From: a virus
Length of the DNA stretch: 33,907 bases
Strand: one strand, 5' to 3'
Virus record (IMG/VR): IMGVR_UViG_3300030382_002141
Span: 1 to 33,907 of that record
Positions 10,301 through 17,800 of the stretch are shown here, piece by piece. Position 1 is the stretch's first letter. Every line of letters begins with the position of its first letter. The translations under genes and the position numbers were made by a program. The notes beneath the pieces were generated by a model. It was not told the DNA's origin. It saw only the letters and a list, made by a program, of their open reading frames with translations, and searched no databases.

Positions 10301-12896
10301 TCCACAGGTTTCGAAACAGATGGTCTATCGGCATAAGCGTGATGGGCGAGAAGTCCAAATATCTGCGGCTGATGAGCGTCCAACAGAATGGTATGATACT
10401 GATGATTGGGAACTTGTCTCAGAACAGTGGGTGACAGGCCATTCGTTGCAGGACTGGATCGCAGATTCGGCATCACGAAACATACCTGAGATGGAACACT
10501 TCATGTCCGGGGTTGTGCAAGGGGTCCGCGAAGTTCAACATCCGTGGATCAGGGAAGTTTTGCAAACCAATAAGGTTCGTGAGGTCAGTGCGGAACGTGT
10601 CCTTCATTATGCTGAATGGGATCGGGCACCTAAGAATCTGTTGGCGATGATTCCTGCTACCAATGAGGCTGGTGGCAAAATGGAAGTCCCTGCCAAATTT
10701 TGGAAGACGTTGTTGCAGAACTGGTTTGAAGGTGTGGTCAATCCGATGATCGGTTCGATGGTGCGTGAACCCATGTTTCAGCATTATCTGTTGATCGGGA
10801 CACAACAGACTGCGATGGTGCGTCGCATCTATGATCTGCCAGTTCGGAAGACGACGCAGTTGAAGTCATGGTTTGGTGGTGCGGGTGCCCTTGATAATGA
10901 GGGTCAGTTTATGATTCCGGTATTGGAGGACTTCATAACGGGTGCTTGGTTAAATGTCACATCAGAGTCGCCTGTGATGCTGCGTCGTCTTGGGCATATT
11001 CTGGATAACGAGAACCAGTTTGCGTTCAGAAACTGGCTGGAAGAAGTCTTGGAGACAGCAGCAAAGCATGAGGTAGATGCGTATACCAAGTTGCTGCGTT
11101 TAACTGAAAATGATGAGGTGATGACAAACTTCTTCCAATGGGCAAAGAATCGCAAACTCGTAACTGAAGTACATCGTGATGTTTCATTGAAGCGGGCTTT
11201 CACGTTGACGGGTGCTTACATCGATGACCATCGAATCCGTTCACAGTTTCAGGAAATGGTCGGAACTCTGCTGCCGTTCTGGTTCGCGGAAGATAACTTC
11301 CTTCGCCGCATGGGTAGGGGTTTGCGGCACAATCCGAAGATGGTCCGCAACCTGCATCTGGTAATGATGGCCGGGGTTTATGGTGGTTTGATCCAAGAAG
11401 ATTCTCAAGGCGATAAGTGGTTGATCTATCCCGGTTCCGACATCGCAACTAACTTCATGTTGGAAATCGCTGACCATTTTCCGATTGTCAACAAGGTCGT
11501 CGGTGGCGGTTTGGGGGTTGTAGCGAACGAACCGTTGGCTTCAAGCCTCAACATCCTTCCCGGCTTCGATGCTGAACGCCTTGGACAACCCGGCTTCGGT
11601 CCCCTGTTGGCTATCCCGATCAATTGGATGGCGTCACGCGATCCGGCTATTCGCTCTATGTACGAGCCGAATCTGATCGGTGCCCGGTATGGTTCGGAGA
11701 AGGCGTCGGATGTGGTATTGGGGCCGATTATTCCAGCGGTGTTGGCACGTACAGCACAGGTGATTGGAATCAATTGGCCCGATACGCGTGCCCGCGACAA
11801 GGCAGCGATGGATGTGTTGCGACTGTTGGCGATTCAGGACAAGTTGCCGTCGCAGGAAGAGATCGTCGCATTGGAACAGCCGGAATTGTTCGAAGAACAT
11901 TTCTTGTCGAAGATCGACATGATGGCGCATCAGTATCAGATGCTGCAATCGTTGACTTGGTTCGGCGGGTTTTCGACAGGATCATTTTCGGAACTTCTTG
12001 TCCATGATGGTTGGGAATGGAGTAACGAGTTCCACGAATTGTTAGAGGCTGGTGTCCCGTATGAGGAGGCGTATCCGATGTGGATTGATCGTATCGAAAA
12101 GGATACGGGTAAGGAATTCAACCCGATGGAGTATTCGCCGTTCCATTCGTCTGCTACAACGAAGCGAACCTTCGGGGTGTTAGAGGCGACAGCGGAGGCT
12201 AACGAATGGTTGGTGAATAATCGTGCGTTTGTTGAGGATTATGGTTTGTCGGCAAGTTTCTTTATGCCAAGAAAGGTTGATTCTTCTGATGATAGGTATT
12301 CGTCGGAGGCGAAGCAGCGTGCTGTAAATTATGGATTGCGGGATTATAAGACCCCGGCTACGTTCTTGTCGGAATTGTATTATCAGGCTTCGTATCCGGA
12401 GTATCATCTACGCCGTATTTCTCATTTGGCTAGAAAGTATGCGTTGACGGCAGCCGGACTGCCAAGCACCAATGAGGATCGCAAGTGGACGGTTTGGTTT
12501 GATATGTGGTCGAATCGTAACCCGGTATTTTCTTCACGTATTTCTGGTAGCGATGCACAGGATCGTAGAGATGCTACGCTTGAGGAGTTTCGTCGTCTTC
12601 TGGCGGTTCCGTCGCTTATTCCTGATGGGTTGCATACGGAAGATTTGAAGGAGGCGATGCGTACAATCGTTGAGTTGGATAGTTTGTATGCAAGGTTGAA
12701 GAATGATCGTACTGCGTCGGCTCAGAGGCAGCGTGATTCGTTGAAGTATCTGTCGTACAAGTTTATGGAACGGTTTATTCAGGGGCGTCCGTGGTTGAAC
12801 GAAATGTATTATAGTGTATTCTTGCCACAGTTAGGCGATACGTGGTTGGCAAAGTTGCAAGCAGGAGTTATTGATGTACCTAGATTGGCGGCGTGA
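4347..12896 (+). CDS. Giant (2849 aa) polyvalent/ejection-type virion protein
   Basis: One uninterrupted 8.5-kb frame encodes a giant, largely helical protein, probably packaged in the virion and released into the cell with the DNA. That role is inferred from its position between portal and capsid genes, its size and its C-terminus. Recognisable parts: a conserved-looking stretch near residue 990 (WRPAVLLRLGYVARNGGEEL), a pattern I associate with giant actinophage proteins; an ASCH-like segment at about 1385-1480 (VTMKYEG, GKKTADTRL, VGQIIRFVDSEGRAVYVRV); and at about 2300-2480 a PFW...LRRMGRG...NP region followed by hydrophobic segments (VMMAGVYGGLI, VVGGGLGVVA), resembling the C-terminal associated domains of phage polyvalent proteins. 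No HExxH or lysozyme motif was found. The start ATG 4347 overlaps the previous gene by 8 nt and has no strong ribosome-binding site, so coupling is likely. Composition is patchy: 8260-8770 and 12180-12870 are G/T-rich, 9000-9900 is C/A-rich. Confidence 0.8.
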   Translation: MVDVRSPVWNGGTRGSGFNDEFYGRRLQLLYDSGARYLAPDTNSLVDLAAGNLSDMDMVDVFHRAQGQVGVLKMRDTFEGMPQLWQEGEFARLTRTTQNLMRASGYRLPVDEERDTNLVDRILEWEFPIIEGLFEDAGTPLRAALFPFRAMGKAIAVPTQKAWSDLNWMWDRVRQAGNTALGVHERTDWMQVPGAGFGAQVPTSWEFLNPGTWIESWNAVADEKDAYTDAALAQAEDLIGSTRVGLMRIYLRDGVEGVAEKFEEIGMASGKPRDQIARAFTEWYGSLGRPGETEAMEVLGGNRRDLSSSYVALYNRSNYGLPDVRPGTKPAILVGGVPALATEILLDPLTWAGTIWTKVIKAARMGLVAGSTRNQIYMWKRFTDFFREAEILGLSGKKGLTEYVARDPELAAFVAESGGNFVARTFLNIRAQSTAMNRFIERINETFRFMDEYDDTKRIVWDEWIDAGKTEFPIEELEAEILVRMGEVAHPVEQLLRDIPAIQGAWDHMLGWHRARRAQVAVVGVAGEAAEGQMRLLGGAGHRIRNVQIGDEVVEVLDEPLEAAKWAMRSPLPTLSTPDGYWQFLSESAEGMSALAGTMGGVDPAMMLLPRISQFGRAWVWGKKMVNKPIDFLNPSTEVTAEVGRLVSDYLADEFALVTTRVAELAVGLSKRIDEDMVARLVASPTQATAKALGLTLDDMEEILRIHKNMSGVVRQELFDQGMLDDLLNWYGEHGYQRFKRDPEKAAELIRRGQFAGEEVRLPGAPFSSARRAATNYYKSRIHPPGGVNDELSWLEHIKAIPGATAIGLSYYPARFARKLTTYVPKKGYMDVLDADNAVSEFTKLVEMGMMAHMPRTEIDRMIRLFATGNESQRWLVQTEFFMDFLGRSGALVNGGKHLEKFVDRFLRHADARYSFLSDDVVGFRRLNMRRAVIPGVEHAAEFSRLNVIPNYRQLGGLARHLSFYRKIGWGLHAPQIDNMFARTWRPAVLLRLGYVARNGGEELFSWMLREGPSGYANHRLGRTALDMEIMWDGYGRKVLKEVKPEESQSILARGPLRVWRSINELSGVGDFSLTLKGIEKAMFDPDNINRWKFMTSEQRMEAFVQARKAVVRETEQGFIARQLRHRFMEAEAVGQKLSYLFHKAGQRIPGKWDTATGKLTQADIARMLGKRFDSNHDERVRLIRLSMTNPTIMDSYMRNVLSTYDTYTNFEGLHLDSMLRKAGFGTPTQQMLKLPLNYEKMKLQQVVNRGAGDVDAWDKGVAATQRLTYLSGDPGSRGALFEMAHFVSPAQDAVGGDLHRTMGRLIDADPELRTVRVAGREETAERLVDAEPGVVIETLEAPLGPGSNRERVIYDAGVRDARDRGDDVIETVVTTPVEEYAQVQDVTMKYEGALRAVGRGKKTADTRLANHWRGGRPYVGQIIRFVDSEGRAVYVRVKRVETLERTQRGQAWVRERTIPGQDLPQREVHYITNAAEARGEIAGIYHIEETADETGEIVSRRVQDHPGDVGYEFRNWNVPIEDDLRVAMRRYESEGFETTAEYQSHIRGLTQRSGTDSIIRTEFEKIDSVEHTTATIVAGGTSQSQRVIPGSPAVSPMGPSQFIWEELHYNHPNFIEKLSEAFDQGHLPMTLFDDANVQVSGTWDEVVENLLLLLPEETRYIWRDLFLPGVADTATGQILSIGKLNDRILAFLLHNSNPARFTNDWSEILTRMHAAYKAGLGTVEGQQMARSAARANIAYTSHGDRISDPLPPGYSRIFMPMLPIEHRAQLIQILSGTDPTNVGRVTWVEELDRRLKDAFHAVGRDHNPTIVSHLLHPQYGPDPSATALNYFRVSQEWADSGATHFPLIVASADPEVAKIVGEVLDEMLGPLPQRSRVGALQVNSETLNNTPGQILEERTLFMPDLTIEQTQGGIVSSITHAELGGSIDPILADPFYGWTDSGSVASSAFPGGNGVSKEYAFGMSSHLLNPGLEGVERIHYIDDVPQVSKQMVYRHKRDGREVQISAADERPTEWYDTDDWELVSEQWVTGHSLQDWIADSASRNIPEMEHFMSGVVQGVREVQHPWIREVLQTNKVREVSAERVLHYAEWDRAPKNLLAMIPATNEAGGKMEVPAKFWKTLLQNWFEGVVNPMIGSMVREPMFQHYLLIGTQQTAMVRRIYDLPVRKTTQLKSWFGGAGALDNEGQFMIPVLEDFITGAWLNVTSESPVMLRRLGHILDNENQFAFRNWLEEVLETAAKHEVDAYTKLLRLTENDEVMTNFFQWAKNRKLVTEVHRDVSLKRAFTLTGAYIDDHRIRSQFQEMVGTLLPFWFAEDNFLRRMGRGLRHNPKMVRNLHLVMMAGVYGGLIQEDSQGDKWLIYPGSDIATNFMLEIADHFPIVNKVVGGGLGVVANEPLASSLNILPGFDAERLGQPGFGPLLAIPINWMASRDPAIRSMYEPNLIGARYGSEKASDVVLGPIIPAVLARTAQVIGINWPDTRARDKAAMDVLRLLAIQDKLPSQEEIVALEQPELFEEHFLSKIDMMAHQYQMLQSLTWFGGFSTGSFSELLVHDGWEWSNEFHELLEAGVPYEEAYPMWIDRIEKDTGKEFNPMEYSPFHSSATTKRTFGVLEATAEANEWLVNNRAFVEDYGLSASFFMPRKVDSSDDRYSSEAKQRAVNYGLRDYKTPATFLSELYYQASYPEYHLRRISHLARKYALTAAGLPSTNEDRKWTVWFDMWSNRNPVFSSRISGSDAQDRRDATLEEFRRLLAVPSLIPDGLHTEDLKEAMRTIVELDSLYARLKNDRTASAQRQRDSLKYLSYKFMERFIQGRPWLNEMYYSVFLPQLGDTWLAKLQAGVIDVPRLAA

Positions 12897-14896
12897 TGGC
12901 AGAAGATATTGATCCTGAATTACCTCAAGATTCTTTTCCTGACATCCTTGGCGAAGGTACGACGCCACCGTTCGACCCGGCTGGCGACGACGACTTTAAC
13001 TTTGCGGAGTTTGCAACGATGCTTGGTGGGTTTACAGGTATAGTGCGAGAAGGCAATGCGCCGCCTGAGCAGGTGCGACGCAATCAGGCGATTAAGCATA
13101 TCCATTGGGAGGAAGGTGGCCTGACGCGGGCGGGAAACAAGTTTACTAATTGGGTACTTGGTTTGAATTTGTGGGCGGAGGATATTCAGAAGGTTGGTAC
13201 GGGCGCAGGGCTTGGGGGTCTTATCGAATATTACGGCGTAGCACCACAGGGTGGTGATCCAACGATACCGGGCGGAACGCAGATCCTTGACTTTACTAAC
13301 GACGCGGATCAGGTCGCATTCGGTGGATGGTTGCAAAATTATGGATGGAAGTGGATTCCAGAATTTCGAGACATTATAAAACAGGCTGTTACCCGTGTAA
13401 TCGAAGCAGAAGATCCTGAGAAGCGACCTATCGAAGACGATATTACGAGAGCCATTGTAGAGGGTGGAGTGACTGGACTGGATCCGGAGGAGGTAGTACC
13501 TGAAGCAGAAGAAGATCTAGGATACACCCCGGAATTGATTCAAGGGTTGATGGCAGAATTTGGTGATCTTATCTCTGACGATGATGTTTTCACTGATAAG
13601 GGAACACTTCTTCAGCAGGCATTCGAAGAAGCCGCCGGTTGGTACACGGCACGACTCGCCAGCGAATCCAGATGGATTCTGGTTACTAAAGCACCGAACG
13701 ATGCTATTCTGGGTAAAACCAATGTCGCGTTTGTTCTCAGTTTCGACGGTACCCCATACGGGGATGTGAACACGGTTATGGATCTGTTCTCTGGCGGACA
13801 GTTGGGGCCACCCCGTGCCGACGCATTTCTTCACGATCTGTGGCGTAACGATCCAAACAAATTTCGACAATTGCAGCAGGAATTGTACGCTTTGGGGTAC
13901 ATGGATGATCCGATAGCAAATTTGGGAGTTGAGCCATTGTGGGGTGATATGTCGACTACGGGGCCGGATGTGACTCTTCAGGCATTCCATGATCTACAGG
14001 TCGATATGCTTGCTGAATCAGTTAAGGCAGAACGAAATTTGGAGTCGCTTAGGCCGTTGGATATTCGTGCCAGCCTTGTCGCAAAGCGCGCTCGGGCGGC
14101 AGGAGAACATGCTACAACGGAGCAGCAACTCCGCACTGAGGTTGCTAATGAAATCGGTGGCAGGGCGTTACAGGCCGTGGAGGATCTTGGTCAGCAGATC
14201 ACTCCGAAGGGTCAGCGTGAAATCATTTCGCGTGTCAACGAGTTGGTGGGTGAAATGTCAGGTGGTCAGCAGGAGCGGTTGTTTGGCGAGGGTGGAACGG
14301 AGCGGGAAGTTGCGTTGGCTGAAGCAGTTTTGGCAGAATTCTATGGGATGCCTGATTGGGCTGAAGAAGTCAGATTTGGTCACCATGATTCGGCTGCGTC
14401 GTATTTGAATTATGCACGCAACGTGGGTGCTGTATCTGAAAAGGAATATCAGATGTTGGAGTCGGGAACATTGACGCCGAATAATTATGGTCGTGATAAG
14501 AATGATGCTGGTATTCGTAAAGATATTGCGACGGCAAACTTTTTGAAGTTCCTCAACCATGAGGGTACCCGTAATGTGGCGGGCGATCAGGTATTGGATT
14601 TGGCTGAGTCGGTATCGAATGAACAGATTGAGCGTGCGTTGGTGATGTATGCGAACACGGTTGGTTTGGCTAATTTGGATGTGGCGAATGCTCCGGATTA
14701 CATGTCGTTGGTTCGTCGGGCACGCAATACGTTGCCTGCGTTGCATGAGCCGAATCAGGAGTTGATTGAGATGGGTGCTGGTGTGGTGGAGAAGATGGGG
14801 ATTGAGCGTTCTACGCCGGTTGTTGCGTTGGATGCGATTGCTCGCAGCATGTCTGGTGTGGGTAGGGTACAGCAATCACGGATTCCAAATGTCTGA
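12896..14896 (+). CDS. Internal/virion-associated protein with possible peptidoglycan-binding-like segment
   Basis: The 666-aa protein lies between two giant genes. ATG 12896 is preferred over the in-frame GTG at 12893 because it forms a TGATG overlap with the upstream stop. The N-terminus is acidic and Pro-rich. At about residues 322-370 the sequence FRQLQQELYALGYMDDP, followed by a Gly-rich stretch, a TTGPDVTLQAF segment and a second LQ, resembles a degenerate peptidoglycan_binding_1 repeat (LQ..L..LGY...G..G..T..A...FQ). The remainder is helical with no catalytic motif I recognise. A virion role is inferred from operon position. The final 500 bases (14380-14860) switch to TTG/GAT-rich codons. 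The last 8 nt overlap the next gene. Confidence 0.75.
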   Translation: MAEDIDPELPQDSFPDILGEGTTPPFDPAGDDDFNFAEFATMLGGFTGIVREGNAPPEQVRRNQAIKHIHWEEGGLTRAGNKFTNWVLGLNLWAEDIQKVGTGAGLGGLIEYYGVAPQGGDPTIPGGTQILDFTNDADQVAFGGWLQNYGWKWIPEFRDIIKQAVTRVIEAEDPEKRPIEDDITRAIVEGGVTGLDPEEVVPEAEEDLGYTPELIQGLMAEFGDLISDDDVFTDKGTLLQQAFEEAAGWYTARLASESRWILVTKAPNDAILGKTNVAFVLSFDGTPYGDVNTVMDLFSGGQLGPPRADAFLHDLWRNDPNKFRQLQQELYALGYMDDPIANLGVEPLWGDMSTTGPDVTLQAFHDLQVDMLAESVKAERNLESLRPLDIRASLVAKRARAAGEHATTEQQLRTEVANEIGGRALQAVEDLGQQITPKGQREIISRVNELVGEMSGGQQERLFGEGGTEREVALAEAVLAEFYGMPDWAEEVRFGHHDSAASYLNYARNVGAVSEKEYQMLESGTLTPNNYGRDKNDAGIRKDIATANFLKFLNHEGTRNVAGDQVLDLAESVSNEQIERALVMYANTVGLANLDVANAPDYMSLVRRARNTLPALHEPNQELIEMGAGVVEKMGIERSTPVVALDAIARSMSGVGRVQQSRIPNV

Positions 14897-17800
14897 CGAT
14901 GAGGTAACGCAACAAATATTGCAAACAATGGCTGCTGATGAGGCGGCTTTGAAAAACTCCGAAGAGGGGCAGAGGCGTGAACGTGAGAGACTGTCGTCTG
15001 CTCTGAGTGATTCTGAAAGAGATCGTGAAGAACAGGTTCCGGATACGGCAGGAGCGGCTAAAGTTGAGGAGTGGTTTAGGGGCACTTTAGATTTTGTTCC
15101 CGGTGCGGGTCATCCTTTAATGGCTAATACAACCCGTACTACTGCTGATCGTGCGCTAGTTGGTAGTTCACGAACAGAGTTCAGACCTCCCCGTGGAGAA
15201 ATTGCTTGGAACGACAAACATAAGGATGCGATGTGGGATCTTCGCCTCTGGGCGTTCCAAGCAGCACGCAACATGTTTCCCGATTCTCTTTATCAGGAAG
15301 GAGGAGCGGGAGATTACTATCGGGGAGATGCGGATCGGATACTTCAGGCATCAGTCGGGTTTGGATTAGAGGCGTTGGATGAGTTTCTGGCTGGTACGTT
15401 GGGGATGTCTGAGAATGATTTGTTGTTGAGCGAGTGGGCTGGCGAACCGGAACAGAATTGGTATCGGAGGTGGACAAATCCGGTTCTTGAAGCCATCGGT
15501 GAGGTGGTTGTTGCACCGATACGAGGGGCAGAGAATCTTTTGAATCTGCTTCCCGGCGAAGACGGGGGTTTTGCTATGGGTGGCGAACGTCTGACTGGTA
15601 CAGGTGAAGGCAAGTTGCAGGGAACTGACTTCAGGGGCCAGTTTGGCTATGAGGCACCGCATCCGGGTGGAACTGGGATCAGTCCGTTTGAGCAACAAAT
15701 GCCCGGTCACGATACCCGGTCGTGGTGGTGGGGAGAACCGGGTGATAGCGAAATTGGAGATAATCTGGTTCCGCATACTTGGCAGGGTCTTGCAGATATG
15801 GTAGCGATTGGGTTGGTATTCCCCTATCTTTTTCCGGGGGCAAATGCGGCTATGGGGGCAGCGTTAAGCAGACTCAATCCTGTTAGGGCGCTTTACAATG
15901 CTGGCCGATTGCCGAATTGGCTGATGCTGGCAATGCGGGAGCGCGTGGCGGCTGTACAGGCGTATCAGGCGAAATGGGGGCGTCTTCCCGAACAACGCGA
16001 TTTCTGGAATCGTTATCAGGCAGGAGAATATTTTCCAGAGGCAGGAGCATTTGGTGTTGAAAGCAGTATCCCTCAGGGTTATGCAGGGATAATAACACCG
16101 GACAATCCGACGGGTCGTTTGACCCCCACGCAGGTGGCAAATATGAAGCCGGGTGAAATCTTTACTGCTGATTTTCCGGTTGGTCCGGCGGGCGTTGGGC
16201 AGACAGAGCGGGCTTTCGGTCAGAAGCCTTTTGCGGATGCGTTGCCGCAGGGTCCGGTTCCGGCACCGTTCAGACCTATGTCGGAGTCGGGGACTGGTCC
16301 CATATTCGGGTCTACGTATAATCCAACTGGGCGCTTTATGGATGTTTTCGAGGGTCGTATCGGTAACATACCGACCAAGCAAATACCTGACGATATTGCG
16401 AGAGAAATTATTCATACTCCAAAGTTGGAGTTGAATCTCGAAACTTCGTTGAGAGACTTTTGGCAGAATCGTTGGGCGGAACTGTCATATAAAGAGCGGA
16501 TAAGTGTAACAGAAGCAGCCATTGCGCGTGCTTACGAGTTGAATCCCAATGCTGTGCAACTGGATGAACGATGGTTTGGGGAGCCGATAGAGATATTTTC
16601 CTTTTGGGATGACAAGCCGAATATTGTAGATCATGTTACTCAGTATGGAAGGGATACAGCACGATTTTTTAGAGGTGGGGCAGAAGAGCATAGTCTGAGG
16701 GCACATGGATTTAGAAATTCGCTTCCACGTATATGGGCGAATTGGATGACTAGGTGGGGTGGCGCGCTGCTTACCAATGAGGAGTTTCAAGGAATTCTTA
16801 TAGCGGCAGATCAGCGGAATATTGACAGATGGCATATGCCGCCTGCCAGTAATATATTTTGGGGACAGGAGCCGTCAACGACAGACTTCCTAAATATGAC
16901 TCCTGAACAAAGATCCAAAAATATGACTCCTGAACAGTTGTCGGATTACGTACAGCGTCACTTTCCGGGCCATGAGGATTTTGTTAGTCAATATGTCGCT
17001 CCACCGGAGGGTCCACCCGGTACGCCTGCTAGGGAATCCCAAGGCTTTCCGACTGCCTTAACTCCGGAAGAACAGGCACAGGACTTATGGAGACTAAGCC
17101 CGGAGGATTGGACAAGAATATCGGATCGGTTAAGCCCCGCTGAACGGGGTCAAGTAGCAGATGCGTTTCGGGCTATTCATGGCTGGCTTGGCGGTGAGGC
17201 CGAGATGCTGTCGTGGTATGAGATACAGCGTGTTGCGGGCTTCTCGCAGGAAGAGGCAGCGACGATAGCGGAGGGTCCACCCGGTACGCCTGCTGGCCCT
17301 GAGGCAGAACCACCCCCTCCACGGGAACGCCCCACTATATCAATGCATAGTCCGGAAGAAATTCGAGCGCGGCAGGAGGCTGAAGCAAGAAGACTGGCTG
17401 GGGGAGTGAACTATGGAAACAACCTTGCGAAAGAAATGGCTGATCAAGGAATGCCGGTAACACCTGCCGAATTTCAAGAGGCACTGATCGAATATTATTC
17501 AGACCAGTTTGACATGATTCATCCAATGGAAGGTTTGGAAGGCCCACCCGGCCTTGGTAGTCCCGAAGTAGTTGTTACCGAAATCGGAGAAGGGCATCCG
17601 GTACTTAATAAGGTTGATTGGATGGAAGCACGCATTGACGAGTTTTATGAGATGCATCCAACTTCCACTCAGACTGGTGGAGCGTTATCAGAATTTGGGG
17701 ACTACCCGGCTGAGTGGGATCATGTGCTGTCTCCAGAAGACAGGGCGGCACGCTTAGAGGGACATCCAGATGCGGAAGCCATTGAACGGCGAATAAGACA

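Noticed and set aside
14258-14875. 205-codon antisense open frame
   Set aside because: Same cause: it lies over the G/T-rich 3' end of the 666-aa gene, with low-complexity Arg/Ile/His composition.
14766-14888. Upstream extension of the 2666-aa gene
   Set aside because: The extra 41 residues are Trp/Arg/Leu-rich and lie wholly inside the previous gene. ATG 14889 with an 8-nt overlap fits the operon's style better.
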